Below, in pieces: positions 25,075 to 34,473 of a stretch of 64,000 bases of DNA; positions within the stretch are counted from its first letter, which is position 1; every line of letters starts with the position of its first letter. Both the position numbers and the translations under genes were made by a program. The stretch covers positions 1 to 64,000 of the forward strand of contig CAZLBC010000008.1 of the NCBI GenBank assembly GCA_964557575.1, written 5' to 3'. The notes under the pieces were generated by a model. The model was not told the origin of the DNA. It did no database searches and worked only from the letters and a program-made list of their open reading frames with translations. The stretch comes from CAZLBC01 sp964557575 (GTDB taxonomy: Bacteria > Planctomycetota > Phycisphaerae > SM23-33).

Positions 25075-27657
25075 TCACGGCCGTTTCACGAGAAACAGCC
25101 CCTCCTTCGGCTGCAGGGTCACCGAATCGCCCACCGGCGACCCGTCGTTGGTCTCCGGGTCCTGCCGGGGCGTGCCCCTGATCCGGCGGTACGTCCGGCC
25201 GGGAAGCAGTCGCGCGAGATCGAACGTGAAGGGGCGCGGCGCGGGGTTGGCGAGAACCACGCCGTTTTCGTATTCCCGGTACATCGCGTCGGGATGGTGA
25301 TGGGCCGTGATCCGGGAAATGATCATCGGTTCGGCGCCCTCGACAGCAAAGGACAGGTCCACGGTTCGCGAGGTGATCGCGGAAAAATAAAAGGTGGCGG
25401 TGAAGTTTTCCGGGCCCAGGAACGTCATGTACCGTACCGGCTTCGAGGGCCGGTGTGTTTCGTCGGCGTCGACGATCCGGACGTCTCCCCAGTAGGCGTG
25501 ATCGGTCGTGGCGTTGTCGCGCGGGCCGCAGTCGGCAACGAACTTGACGGATACCCGCCTGCCGGCGAGGTGGGAGAGGTCCAGGGAGTGCCGGGTCCAG
25601 GTGTTCGATTTCTGTCGATGCGACAGCAGTTCGGTATAGGTACCGGTCTCCGTGCCCGTCACCGCGGCAACGGCGACCGAGAATACCACGCCGTCGCTGC
25701 GCTCCGGGCTCTTGGGTCCCATGCCGGTAGAGAGCTGCAGGCGGGCCTCCGCGGGCAGCGTCAGTTCCCGTCGCCAGAAGATTTGCCCGGTCGCGCCGCG
25801 GTAGGGGGGGTGGACAAAGTAAGCCCTGCGGGCGGCCCCGGTCACCGGCGCCGCTTTTACGTACCGCAGCGATGCCCGGGTTGCGGGGTCGCTGCCGTCT
25901 ATCGGCGTTTCGTCTCTGCCGCGCAGGCGAATGCCCGTTTCGGGAAGATCGGCCCTGACCAGTTGGAACGGGGAGGGGGCGATGCCGACCTGCATGTGGC
26001 GGGCCATCTCCGGCGGATAGCCGCTCAGCGGCCGTCCCCGGGCCGTGACGGTGACGAAGAGGTCCGGTCCGGCGGCGGGGATGTTTCTGATCGTGAAGTG
26101 CATGTCCTTGTCCCCGCCGGGGGCCGCCATTTTCAGGCCGCCGCCGGCGGGTTCGCAGGAGAGGCCGTTTTCCTCGATCCGCGCGGCCAGCCGCTTGTCG
26201 GGCGGGGAACCCGCTCCATCCAGGACGTCGGGACGGCGTTCGGCGAGGTGCACCGCCTCGCCGCGGGGCGCGCCGAGCCAGCCGGCGCGCCGCTCTTCCC
26301 CCATCCACAACTCGTCCCAGACGCCGAACAGGCCGTCTGTTCCCCGGCGGGGCGCCAGGCTGTAGCAGATGGCCGCATCGGTGAACAGCGCCCCGGCGAA
26401 GACCAGCCGGTGGGTCTTGAACGGCAAGTCGGGGCGCTTTGGCCGGCCGGGCTCGTCGCCCGGGACGATGAACTTGTGGTTGACGTAATTGAACACCGGT
26501 CTGCGCCCGAACGCCCGCCAGTAGCAGTGGCGGTTCAGGCCGCCGGACCAGTCCTCGATGCGGTGGTCGCGCAGGGCCGGCCAGCCCTCGGACTCGATGC
26601 CGTTGAGCAGGCCGAAGGCCCGCTGGTGGCGGGCGGTGAAGCCGTCGGCGAGGATGAGCCTGTCGTCTCCCATCGCCTTTCGGAAGGCGCGGCAGAAGGC
26701 GACGACGCCCGCCCCGTAGACGTTCCGGCCGCCGATGAACCCGCCGTCGGCCTTTCCGTCGGCGTCGACGTCGGGACGGCGCCCGCCCCGTCCGCCCCCG
26801 CAGGTGTGGTGGAGCACGTCGAATTCCAGGCCGTCGAAGGCCGCCAGATCGCCGCCCGCCGCGAAGTGGGCGGCGAGGTCCTCGACCAGGACGTCGGTAC
26901 AGGTCCTCCCGGCACGGTCCTTCGGGCAGCACGTCGCGTAGTTGTAAAACCACATCAGGTTGTTCCGCTTGCCCCACGGCCCCTCGTGGACGTGGGCCGC
27001 CGCGTATGCCCCGCCGGCCGGAAACGGCCGGGGTTTCGTGCCGTAGCAGCCGCGCCGCACGACGATCGTGTTCTTTTTCCGGTCGGTCGACACGAGCTGC
27101 ACCTGCTCGCTGCGGTGCCAGTCGGGCCTGCCGTCTTTCCCGAGGACGCAGAGGCCGACGTCCTCGTTGCTTTCCCGGTAGCGGCCCACGGTGCAGCGGA
27201 ACAGTGACGCGTCGGCGACGCGGATCTCGGTGGTGCCGTCCTCGGCGGGCACGCCGGAGAGGATCTTCGCCCCGTTGTGGTATATCCAGTGTCCGGCGAA
27301 AAACGCCCCGCCGCTGTCGCGGGGGTCGCGGGCGTTGCCGTTGTAGTGCAGGAGGACCAATTGCCGCGGATGGGACTGCTTGAACCGGCTGAAAAATCGG
27401 ATGTTCGGCGCCGAGCGGCCGGGGATCTCCTCGTCGAGGGCCTTCCCCTCGATTCCCATCAAACGGGAGAAGTGCTTCTCCCATTCGGCGTACGTGATGT
27501 TCCGCCGGGACGCCATGCCCTCGGCGGCCCGGAAAAAGAACGCCCGCGGCCAGTTGTTGTCCATGACGAGGAGGCCGGCCGGTTTCCCGGCCGCCGCCGG
27601 GAATGTCGCCGCGGACAGCGCAACCATAGAGAGAATCGCCGTTGATGATGCTTTCAT
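25075..27657 (-). CDS. Exported putative glycoside hydrolase-like protein
   Basis: The protein is about 860 residues. The start is the ATG at 27657, preceded by AAAGGATATTCC, which lies inside an apparent upstream start; a signal peptide follows (MKASSTAILSMVALSAATFP). The N-terminal half looks like a TIM-barrel hydrolase: RQLVLLHYNGNARDPRD, MWFYNYATCCPKDRAG, FDGLEFDVLHHTCGG, a calcium-type DVDADGKADGGF loop, and AGALFTDAAICYSLAPRRG. The second half is beta-rich, with possible carbohydrate-binding domains (NTWTRHSLDLSHLAGRRVSV, DHAYWGDVRIVD) and a last domain with NGVVLANPAPRPFTFDL, typical of the C-terminal strand domain of clan GH-A and GH-D type enzymes. Substrate and catalytic acids are not assignable by eye. 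It is divergent from the PfkB gene. Confidence 0.7.
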   Translation of the reverse strand: MKASSTAILSMVALSAATFPAAAGKPAGLLVMDNNWPRAFFFRAAEGMASRRNITYAEWEKHFSRLMGIEGKALDEEIPGRSAPNIRFFSRFKQSHPRQLVLLHYNGNARDPRDSGGAFFAGHWIYHNGAKILSGVPAEDGTTEIRVADASLFRCTVGRYRESNEDVGLCVLGKDGRPDWHRSEQVQLVSTDRKKNTIVVRRGCYGTKPRPFPAGGAYAAAHVHEGPWGKRNNLMWFYNYATCCPKDRAGRTCTDVLVEDLAAHFAAGGDLAAFDGLEFDVLHHTCGGGRGGRRPDVDADGKADGGFIGGRNVYGAGVVAFCRAFRKAMGDDRLILADGFTARHQRAFGLLNGIESEGWPALRDHRIEDWSGGLNRHCYWRAFGRRPVFNYVNHKFIVPGDEPGRPKRPDLPFKTHRLVFAGALFTDAAICYSLAPRRGTDGLFGVWDELWMGEERRAGWLGAPRGEAVHLAERRPDVLDGAGSPPDKRLAARIEENGLSCEPAGGGLKMAAPGGDKDMHFTIRNIPAAGPDLFVTVTARGRPLSGYPPEMARHMQVGIAPSPFQLVRADLPETGIRLRGRDETPIDGSDPATRASLRYVKAAPVTGAARRAYFVHPPYRGATGQIFWRRELTLPAEARLQLSTGMGPKSPERSDGVVFSVAVAAVTGTETGTYTELLSHRQKSNTWTRHSLDLSHLAGRRVSVKFVADCGPRDNATTDHAYWGDVRIVDADETHRPSKPVRYMTFLGPENFTATFYFSAITSRTVDLSFAVEGAEPMIISRITAHHHPDAMYREYENGVVLANPAPRPFTFDLARLLPGRTYRRIRGTPRQDPETNDGSPVGDSVTLQPKEGLFLVKRP

Positions 27658-27808
27658 GGAATATCCTTTCAAACAGCTACGTGCCGCGAAATGACAATTC
27701 TAAAAGCCTCGGGTCCGGGAATCAAAGCGGAATCCGTGCCGAAAAGCATCCACTTGAAATCCGGGCGGGGGGACGGTACCATGCCACCGTACCTGTGAAA
27801 GGGAAATT

Positions 27809-28852
27809 ATGAGCGATGAAAGACGCGGTATCGCCGGCGCCGGAAACTGGATCATCGATCACCTCTATATCTGCGACTGCTGGCCGCAGGAGGAGGCCCT
27901 GGCCAATATCCTCGCCGAGGACCGCGGCACGGGCGGCGCGCCCTATAACTGCCTGATCGACATCGCCCGGTTCGGGGCGGGCGAAGACGGCCCGATCCCC
28001 CTCGAGGCCGTGGGCCTGACCGGCGAGGATGAGGACGGGGAATCGATCCGGGCCGACTGCGGGCACTGCGGCATCGACACCACCGCCCTCGGCGCCACCG
28101 CCGAGGCCCCCACGTCCTATACGAACGTCATGGTCGTGAAGGACACCGGCCGGCGGACCTTCTTTCACAACCGGGGAGCCAACGCCCTGTTCGGTCCCGA
28201 GCACGTGCCCGTCGACGCGATCGGCGCCCGCCTGTTGCATTTCGGCTACCTGCTCCTGCTCGACCGGATGGACGAGGCCGACGAGGAGTTCGGCACCGCC
28301 GCGGCGCGGCTGCTGAAGCGTCTGCGGGACGCGGGGATCGCAACCAGCATCGACGTGGTCAGCGAGGACAGCGAGCGGTTTCCCCGCGTCGTCACGCCCG
28401 CCCTGCAGTACACCGATTACGCCATCCTGAACGAGTTCGAGGCCGGCCGCACCGTCGGCCGCGAAGTCAAGCCGGGCGGCGTGCTCGACCCGGCGGCCCT
28501 GCGCGACTCGTGCGCGGCGCTGATGGACCTGGGGGTCTCGCGCTTTGTCTGCGTGCACATGCCGGAGGGCGGGTACGTCCGCACCGCCGACGGCGCCGAA
28601 TACTGGCAGTCCTCCCTCCAACTCCCCGACGGTTTTATCGCGGGCGCCGCGGGGGCGGGAGACGCTTTCTGCGCCGGGATGCTCTACGGTATACACGAGG
28701 GGTGGGACATCCAGCGCAGCTTGAAACTCGCGGTCTGCGCGGCGGCGATGAGCATGTCGAAGCCGGGCTGCACCGAGGCCTGCACCGACCGGGCGACCAC
28801 TCTCGCGCTGGCCGAACAGTACCCGTTCCAGCCGCCGGCCGTCGAGCTGTAG
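27809..28852 (+). CDS. PfkB family carbohydrate kinase
   Basis: The protein has 347 residues with the family landmarks: N-terminal GAGNWIIDHLY, the substrate loop RGTGGAPYNCLIDIARFG, EAVGLTGEDEDGE, and near the C-terminus DGFIAGAAGAGDAFCAGMLY, containing the G-A-G-D-A-F anion hole and catalytic Asp. A final helix region SLKLAVCAAAMSMSKPGC follows. Members phosphorylate sugars such as fructose, ribose or 2-keto-3-deoxygluconate in the cytoplasm. The exact sugar is not decidable, but the setting between glycoside hydrolase genes fits a role in using released monosaccharides. The gene is divergent from the hydrolase at 25075-27657 with about 150 bases between them. Confidence 0.92.
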   Translation: MSDERRGIAGAGNWIIDHLYICDCWPQEEALANILAEDRGTGGAPYNCLIDIARFGAGEDGPIPLEAVGLTGEDEDGESIRADCGHCGIDTTALGATAEAPTSYTNVMVVKDTGRRTFFHNRGANALFGPEHVPVDAIGARLLHFGYLLLLDRMDEADEEFGTAAARLLKRLRDAGIATSIDVVSEDSERFPRVVTPALQYTDYAILNEFEAGRTVGREVKPGGVLDPAALRDSCAALMDLGVSRFVCVHMPEGGYVRTADGAEYWQSSLQLPDGFIAGAAGAGDAFCAGMLYGIHEGWDIQRSLKLAVCAAAMSMSKPGCTEACTDRATTLALAEQYPFQPPAVEL

Positions 28853-28891
28853 ATGGGAACACGGACGAGGTGAATCCTCGCGGTTACCCCC

Positions 28892-30430
28892 TCAATCTTT
28901 CGACTTCCCGGCGTAGAACGCCGCGACATCGGCGTGGAGTTTCTTCGCGGCGCCCGCATGAAGGTAGATCATGTGGCCGGCGCGATACCGGCGGATGACA
29001 AGGTGGGGGCGGATCGTCGGGTGAAGGTCGACCTGGTTGACCGTGTACGCGGTGGCGAAGCAGGGGGTGGCGAGGTCGAACATGCCGCAGGCCATCAAAA
29101 CCCGCAGCGCGGGGTTCGCGGTCATGGCCTCCTTGAGGCTCTCCGCCGCGTTGATGTAGCCCTGTCCCATACCGCGGTTCTTAATCCCCGACGTCCAGTC
29201 CCATTTCATGGTGGTCTCGGGGTTCAGGAACTCGTAGACCTTCTCGCTCTCGTATGCGAGTTCTGCGCGGATACAGGCGTTGACGGCGGCGGAAAACGGG
29301 CCGAACAGGGGCCGCAGCGACGGGTCGAAAGACGGGTGCGCCGCGCCGGGACGCGGATCGACGCCGGTGACCGTGGCATCCATGCGGCCCACCAGCAGTT
29401 CCTTGTCTTCCAGCAGGCGGCGGGTGAAGGTCGCCACGCCGATCCTGCCGCGGTGCCGCCGCACGATTGCCGGCTCCAGCCCCGTCAGCTCCGCGACCTT
29501 CCGGTACAGCGCGGCGGATTCTTCAGCGGTCCGGGCCCCGCCCTTGAGGAGTGCCCCGAGGTAATCGCCGAGTGCATAGCGCTTAACGGCGGCGAGGCGC
29601 TCCTCCAGTTTTTCGTCCGCGGGGAATGCGCCGCGCCCGTGGTAGGCGGCGGCGGCCGCGCAGGCGGGCAGCCGCAGGGCATACGGGAGGTTCCGCCCGC
29701 CGCCGCCGTGGAGGGTGGCGAAATCGAGCGCGGGCGACACCAGGACCATGCCGTTGAGCTTGATGCCGAGCCTGGTTTCCAGGTGATTCGCCATCGCGGC
29801 CGCCCGGGTCGACCCGTAGCTCTCGCCCGCCAGGTACTTCGGCGACAGCCACCGTTTCCGGGTGGTCAGGTACAGCCGGATGAACTCGGCCACGGAGCGA
29901 ACGTCCTGCCTGACGTCCCAGAACGCCGCGCCGTCGTCCTTCGACAGGCTGCGGCTGTAGCCGGTGCCGACCGGATCGACGAACACCAGGTCCGTGAACG
30001 CCAGCCAGGTCAGGGGATTGTCGGCGACGGCCGGCGGCGGGGGCGCGGGGGTGCCGTCGGGGTTCGTGACCAGTTTTCGCGGCCCCAGCGCCCCGAGGTG
30101 CAACCAGACCGACGCCGCCCCGGGGCCCCCGTTGAAGGCGAAGGTCACCGGCCGTTTTTTCCGGTCTTCGTTTTCGACCGCGTAGGAGACGAAGAAGAAA
30201 CGCCCCTCCTTTCCTTGCTCTTCTCCGGGCGAGACGGTTATTTCGCCCGCCTCCGCCCGGTAGGCGATCCGCTCGCCGCCGACCGTCATTTCGTGGCGGG
30301 TGGTCGAAACCCGTTCCCGCCCGTTTTCAGCGGGGCGGGAGGCGGGGCCGCCGCCGGATGCCCCGCCGTACGCGATTCCGGCCGACAGCATCACTATCGT
30401 ATACACGGGGAGATGATGTATCCGTTTCAC
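28892..30430 (-). CDS. Exported S10-type serine carboxypeptidase-like protein
   Basis: The protein has 512 residues with a signal peptide (MKRIHHLPVYTIVMLSAGIA). Peptidase S10 features are visible: VTFAFNGGPGAASVWLHLGA for the oxyanion region, LVFVDPVGTGYSRSLSKDD, KYLAGESYGSTRAAAMANHL with the nucleophile Ser in G-E-S-Y-G, MACGMFDLATPCFAT containing the triad Asp, and YRAGHMIYLHAG containing the triad His. The enzyme would cleave C-terminal residues of peptides in the periplasm or outside the cell. It ends 40 bases from the end of the PfkB gene (convergent) and starts 21 bases after the stop of the glycoside hydrolase at 30451-32613, so the two may be cotranscribed. Confidence 0.92.
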   Translation of the reverse strand: MKRIHHLPVYTIVMLSAGIAYGGASGGGPASRPAENGRERVSTTRHEMTVGGERIAYRAEAGEITVSPGEEQGKEGRFFFVSYAVENEDRKKRPVTFAFNGGPGAASVWLHLGALGPRKLVTNPDGTPAPPPPAVADNPLTWLAFTDLVFVDPVGTGYSRSLSKDDGAAFWDVRQDVRSVAEFIRLYLTTRKRWLSPKYLAGESYGSTRAAAMANHLETRLGIKLNGMVLVSPALDFATLHGGGGRNLPYALRLPACAAAAAYHGRGAFPADEKLEERLAAVKRYALGDYLGALLKGGARTAEESAALYRKVAELTGLEPAIVRRHRGRIGVATFTRRLLEDKELLVGRMDATVTGVDPRPGAAHPSFDPSLRPLFGPFSAAVNACIRAELAYESEKVYEFLNPETTMKWDWTSGIKNRGMGQGYINAAESLKEAMTANPALRVLMACGMFDLATPCFATAYTVNQVDLHPTIRPHLVIRRYRAGHMIYLHAGAAKKLHADVAAFYAGKSKD

Positions 30431-30450
30431 TGCGACATTCCTCTCTGGCT

Positions 30451-32613
30451 TTACGGTGCCGTTGCGCGGCGTTCCTTCGGTTCCGCCGGCATTCCGTCGA
30501 CCGGCCGGGACTGCTCGAACATCTTAAGCCCACGGCCGGTGATGTAAAGCGGCGACCCGGTCAGTTCGACCCGGTCCCCGGTCTTTACCGCCGCTCCCAT
30601 CATATCCGTGACCGTCGCGATCGTTCCCCCGACCGTTACCGGCCGCGGCCGGCCCGTCGTCCACGCCACGGCCAGGTCCCGGCCGTCCGGCCGGCGATAG
30701 CACACGGCCCGGCAGTGTCCTTCCGAGCGGGCGCGGGCGAGTGATGCGCCCGCCGTCATCCGGGCGAAGACGGACACGGCGACCGCCGCCGGCTTGGGGG
30801 CGCAGTTGTATGTCTGGTGGCGGACGATCCCGAAGTTGGCCTCGTTGTAGGTCCGGTCGGTGCCGTCGTCCTTGAAATCGTACCAGTGGACCTTTTCCAC
30901 CGTCCCGGTCGCCTGAAGGAGGGCGAGCGTTCGAACCGCATAGCGGGCCTGGGTCCGCCGGTCAACGCCGCGGGGGCCGGTGTGGGTGGGCCACCCGATC
31001 TCGGTGACCCGGATCCCCCGGGGCGCGCGGTGCTTTCGTGCCAGGGCGGCGACCTTCTCGATCTCCTCGACCAGCCCGGATTCCTCCGGCGTGCGGGGAT
31101 AGCGATAACAGTGCACGCTGAGGACATCCATGCTTGCGGCGCAGCCGGCCGCCAGCATCCCCCTGATATTCTCGAAGTGGTGGGCGGAGTGCTCGCCGCC
31201 GAGCCCGACGACGGTGACGTCCGGGTCGGCCTTTTTGATCGCCCGGTGGGCGTCGACGAGCAGTTTCGCGTAGGCTTCCGGGGAGTTGGTCTTCGGCTTG
31301 CCCCGCATGCCGCAGCCGACGGACCACTCGTTCCACACCTCGTAAGCCCGCACCTTCTCGCCGAACGCCGCGATCTCGGCGGCGCAGAAGCGGCAGTAGG
31401 CCTCCCGGGTCGCCGCGGTGGTGGGGAAGCCCCCGTTTTCGTAGAACCGGTTGCCGTAACAGAATATCATCAGGGGGTTTATCTTCAGTTCCGCCGCCCG
31501 GTCCACGAAGGCCGCGCGGTCGGCCGGCACCGACAGGATGCCCTTCTTCCGCTCCACGGCGGCCCAGGGGATCTCGTCGCGGATCTCCGTGATCCCGTAG
31601 CGGACCAGCAGGTCCATGGCCTCCAGCGGCCAGCTCCGGGGACGTTGGAAATGGGTGCAGACGCCGACGAAATCGTTCCGGCGGTCGGCCGCGGGCGCCA
31701 GCGCCGCGCAGGCGAATATACGGGTCTCGGCAATCCGGTCATCGTCGACCCGGTTGACCAGGGCCTCGTAGTACCCCGGCTTTGGGAGGCGAACGGACAG
31801 TGCCGTCCCGTCGGCCGCTCCCGCGCCGGCGGCGATCTGTTTCTCTGCGCAGTCGAGGACCCGCCACCGTATCGCCCCGGCGGGTGCCGATGCCCGCAGT
31901 GTCACCGTCTCGCCCGGTTGGTAGATGTTTCCGCGGCGCTTGTCGCGGACCGCGATCTCCAATGACGGCTTGAAACTGACGGCGCGCACCACCGCGACGT
32001 CGTCGATGTGGAACGTGCCGCTGCCGGTGAAGCCCTTCGCCGGCCGGTCGGCCAGTATCGCCGCGAGCCGGCAGGGGTAGTCGAGCCGGCGGTTGCCGTC
32101 CCCGCCCCAGCAGCCCTCGGCCCTCCCGTCGATCGCCGCGGCGACGTAGCGCCAGCCCGCGAAGTCCATGCGGTCCATCCCGATCTGGTGCGTTTCCCCG
32201 GAGGCGTCCTTGATGCGCATCTTCAGGCCGAGGCCCGCGCCGTTGCCCCGGACCCGGAATCCGAGGCCCAGGCCCCGCTTCTTGAATGTCACCGGCCGGA
32301 CGACCGAGACGTACTCGATCCGCTTTTCCCCGGAGAACCGGTAGGTAATCGCCAGGGACCGCGTGCCGCCCGCGGCGGTATCCGCGGTCGTCTCGATCGC
32401 GGTCTGCGCGTTCTGCCCGGCGTCGTGGACCTCCCAGCCGGTGAGATCCTTTTCAAAATCATCGACGGTGCTGACCGTCGCGAAGCGGTCCTCGACGGCC
32501 GGCATTTTTTCCGGGCACTCGATGGATGACCACGTGCTCCCGGCGGAAACGGCGGCAGAGCAGGCGAGGATGACGGTGACGGCGAGCGGCGTGCGGGTCA
32601 GCGGTATACGCAT
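30451..32613 (-). CDS. Exported clan GH-A glycoside hydrolase with beta-rich N-domain
   Basis: The protein is about 720 residues. The ATG at 32613 has GGGAGA seven bases upstream and opens a signal peptide (MRIPLTRTPLAVTVILACSA). Residues of about 50-230 are beta-rich, CBM-like (WEVHDAGQNAQTAIETT, GLGFRVRGNGAGLGLKMRI). The catalytic barrel follows with ITEIRDEIPWAAVERKKGIL, the acid/base motif KVRAYEVWNEWSVGCG (Glu after Asn) and the nucleophile motif GIRVTEIGWPTHTGPRG, the arrangement of clan GH-A families such as GH39 or GH5. A last beta domain ends the protein. Substrate unknown. It stands upstream of the S10 carboxypeptidase, 21 bases apart. Confidence 0.85.
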   Translation of the reverse strand: MRIPLTRTPLAVTVILACSAAVSAGSTWSSIECPEKMPAVEDRFATVSTVDDFEKDLTGWEVHDAGQNAQTAIETTADTAAGGTRSLAITYRFSGEKRIEYVSVVRPVTFKKRGLGLGFRVRGNGAGLGLKMRIKDASGETHQIGMDRMDFAGWRYVAAAIDGRAEGCWGGDGNRRLDYPCRLAAILADRPAKGFTGSGTFHIDDVAVVRAVSFKPSLEIAVRDKRRGNIYQPGETVTLRASAPAGAIRWRVLDCAEKQIAAGAGAADGTALSVRLPKPGYYEALVNRVDDDRIAETRIFACAALAPAADRRNDFVGVCTHFQRPRSWPLEAMDLLVRYGITEIRDEIPWAAVERKKGILSVPADRAAFVDRAAELKINPLMIFCYGNRFYENGGFPTTAATREAYCRFCAAEIAAFGEKVRAYEVWNEWSVGCGMRGKPKTNSPEAYAKLLVDAHRAIKKADPDVTVVGLGGEHSAHHFENIRGMLAAGCAASMDVLSVHCYRYPRTPEESGLVEEIEKVAALARKHRAPRGIRVTEIGWPTHTGPRGVDRRTQARYAVRTLALLQATGTVEKVHWYDFKDDGTDRTYNEANFGIVRHQTYNCAPKPAAVAVSVFARMTAGASLARARSEGHCRAVCYRRPDGRDLAVAWTTGRPRPVTVGGTIATVTDMMGAAVKTGDRVELTGSPLYITGRGLKMFEQSRPVDGMPAEPKERRATAP

Positions 32614-32689
32614 GGCAGGGTCTCCCTTTGTCATATCTGTCGATAAAAGCAATGACCGAACGGCCAGCGGTCAGACAGTATACCAGAGA

Positions 32690-32771
32690 AAAAGGGGACG
32701 GGAGTCTTTTTTGCCTGAGCAAAACATCAAACAAAGAGGCTCATCGTTAAAAAAGACTCCCGTCCCCTTTT
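32690..32771. repeat. REPIN-like element with perfect 23-bp inverted arms
   Basis: The left arm AAAAGGGGACGGGAGTCTTT plus TTT (32690-32712) is perfectly complementary to the right arm at 32749-32771, with 36 unrelated bases between. The arms carry the core GGGGACGGGAGTC. It sits in the gap between the divergent hydrolase and the HMCES-like gene. Structure and size fit a REPIN or MITE; it is a different family from cluster A. No transposase is in the window. Confidence 0.8.
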
Positions 32772-32806
32772 CTCCCGCGCCTCGAAAATCGGCCCGGCAT
32801 CCGTGG

Positions 32807-32820
32807 TATAATTCCCGCCA
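32807..32820 (+). promoter_or_regulatory. Possible -10 box of a leaderless transcript
   Basis: A perfect TATAAT at 32807-32812 ends eight bases before the ATG of the HMCES-like gene, and there is no ribosome binding site in between. Transcription starting about seven bases after the box would begin at the start codon, so the mRNA could be leaderless. No good -35 box is visible. A chance match cannot be excluded. Confidence 0.35.
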
Positions 32821-33413
32821 TGTGCGGACGGTTCTCGGCCGAGATCGACGTGGAAACGCTCAAGGACTGCGCCCGGATTTTTCAGGCGCCCGCCCGCGCC
32901 CTCTCCTTCGACGCCCGCCCGGGGACCGAGCAGTTCGCCGTGGCCCGCCACCGGGGCGAGTCCCTCGCGGGGGGGATGGTCTGGGGATGGGAGCGGGATT
33001 TTTCCGACCGCCTCCTGATCAACGCGCGGATCGAGTCGGCCCCCCGCAAGAAGACCTGGGCCGGGGCCGCGGACAGCCGGCGGTGCGCGATTCCCGCCCG
33101 CGGCTGGTGGGAGTGGGCGGGAGAAGAAGGCGCCCGGCGGCCCTGTTTTCACCGGCGGGGTGACGCGGCGATGCTGTTCCTGGGCGCCCTGTACGAAAAA
33201 CCGGCCGACACGGGTCGGTTCGTCATTCTCACCCGCCCGTCGTTCGGCCGGATCGCCGCGATTCACGACCGCATGCCGGTCATCGTATCGACCGACGACC
33301 TGGACAACTGGCTCGACCGCGACAGGGGATTCGGTGACGTCGCCGCATGCGCCGGGGCGGCCGAGGAGATGGACTGGGAAGTGATCGAATGCGACCGCCT
33401 GATGTCCGTATGA
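32820..33413 (+). CDS. SOS response-associated protein of the HMCES/YedK family
   Basis: The protein has 197 residues, close to the usual bacterial length. It begins M-C-G-R-F, so after Met removal Cys2 is the N-terminal residue that forms the covalent link to abasic sites in single-stranded DNA. Other family features are LLINARIES (usually N-A-R-x-E), RRCAIPARGWWEWAGEEG with the G-x-x-E-W core, GALYEKPADTGRFVILTR and IHDRMPVIV with the conserved His. The enzyme protects abasic sites at replication forks, in the cytoplasm. It may be translated from a leaderless transcript. The next gene begins a few bases downstream. Confidence 0.95.
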   Translation: MCGRFSAEIDVETLKDCARIFQAPARALSFDARPGTEQFAVARHRGESLAGGMVWGWERDFSDRLLINARIESAPRKKTWAGAADSRRCAIPARGWWEWAGEEGARRPCFHRRGDAAMLFLGALYEKPADTGRFVILTRPSFGRIAAIHDRMPVIVSTDDLDNWLDRDRGFGDVAACAGAAEEMDWEVIECDRLMSV

Positions 33414-33445
33414 ACGTCGTCACGCAACCGGAAAGGAACATCCTG

Positions 33446-34408
33446 ATGAATAACGTCCACGATCTGCCGCAGACGCGGTGTTTTGTATGCTGCCCGGCCC
33501 TCGTCTTCCTGCTCGCCGCGATCCCCGCAGCCGCGACAGAGGACGGCGCGAATGCCGTTGACCGGAAGATCACCGAGCTGCTCGGCCGGGAGTGTCCCGC
33601 GATCAGGATCTGGCCCGGCGGGACGGGGCCCGACGAAAAGAAGGATAGCGGCGCGGAGGGCTTCGGCAGCGCCAAGCGAAACGTGATTCGGGTCAAGAAC
33701 GTCACCGTCCCCACGATCACCGTGGTCCGGCCGCAGAAGAGGCGGACCGGCCGGGCGGTGATCGTCTGCCCCGGCGGAGGGTACAGCATCCTCGCCCTCG
33801 ATCTCGAGGGGACGGAGATCGTGCAGTGGCTCAATGATGCGGGTATCACGAGTATCCTGCTGAAGTACCGGGTCCCCCGGCGGGGGGGCGATTTCCCCAA
33901 GCACCACCACGCCCTCCAGGACGCCCAGCGGGCGATGAGCATCGTCCGGTCGCGGGCCGCGGAGTGGGGCATCGATCCGGCAAACATAGGCATCTGCGGT
34001 TTCTCGGCCGGCGGGCACCTCTCGGCGATGATGTGCCACACCCACGGCACGAGGACGTACGAACCGGTCGACGACCGCGACCGGGCCTCATGCCGGCCCG
34101 ATTTCGCCATACTGATATACCCGGCCTACCTGACTGACACCGTTGATTCCCCGGACATCGCCGCGCCCTTCGCGAAGCCCGAAAAGGGCGTCGTGCCTCC
34201 CGTCTTTATCGCCGTCGGCCGGAAGGACCGGTTCGCGAAGGGGGCACTGCGGTACTGTCGCGAGCTGATCGCGGCGGGCGTGGAGGCCGAGTGTCACGTC
34301 TACTTCCGCGGCGGGCACGGGGTGGGGCTGCGCAAGGAGCGGGGGTATCCCCTCAGCGAGTGGGCACCGACCTGCGCGCGGTGGATCAAAGACCTCGCGG
34401 GAGAATGA
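33446..34408 (+). CDS. Exported alpha/beta-hydrolase (esterase/acetylxylan esterase-like)
   Basis: The protein is about 320 residues from the ATG at 33446, preceded by GGAAAGGAACATCCTG, with a signal peptide (VCCPALVFLLAAIPAAATED). An alpha/beta-hydrolase domain follows: GRAVIVCPGGGYSILALD for the oxyanion loop, SILLKYRVPRRGG, the nucleophile elbow GICGFSAGGHLSAMMC (G-x-S-x-G), VPPVFIAVGRKDRF with the likely acid and VYFRGGHGVGL with the His. This pattern is that of BD-FAE/acetylxylan esterase-like enzymes that remove acyl groups from polysaccharides. An upstream ATG at 33410 overlaps the previous stop and is an alternative. A decayed copy of this gene's 3' end lies at 37522-37614. Confidence 0.9.
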   Translation: MNNVHDLPQTRCFVCCPALVFLLAAIPAAATEDGANAVDRKITELLGRECPAIRIWPGGTGPDEKKDSGAEGFGSAKRNVIRVKNVTVPTITVVRPQKRRTGRAVIVCPGGGYSILALDLEGTEIVQWLNDAGITSILLKYRVPRRGGDFPKHHHALQDAQRAMSIVRSRAAEWGIDPANIGICGFSAGGHLSAMMCHTHGTRTYEPVDDRDRASCRPDFAILIYPAYLTDTVDSPDIAAPFAKPEKGVVPPVFIAVGRKDRFAKGALRYCRELIAAGVEAECHVYFRGGHGVGLRKERGYPLSEWAPTCARWIKDLAGE

Positions 34409-34473
34409 AAACGGGTCGGCCCCCCTGCAAATGGTATTGATTCACGCCCGCGGGCGGGTAGAGTGGGAACAGC

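Noticed and set aside
25019..27484. 821-codon second minus-strand frame within the hydrolase gene at 25075-27657
   Set aside because: It is Arg/Pro-rich shadow sequence; the chosen frame has a signal peptide and hydrolase-like motifs.
28934..30547. 537-codon plus-strand frame opposite the S10 peptidase
   Set aside because: It is a shadow frame; the peptidase frame has the catalytic triad motifs.
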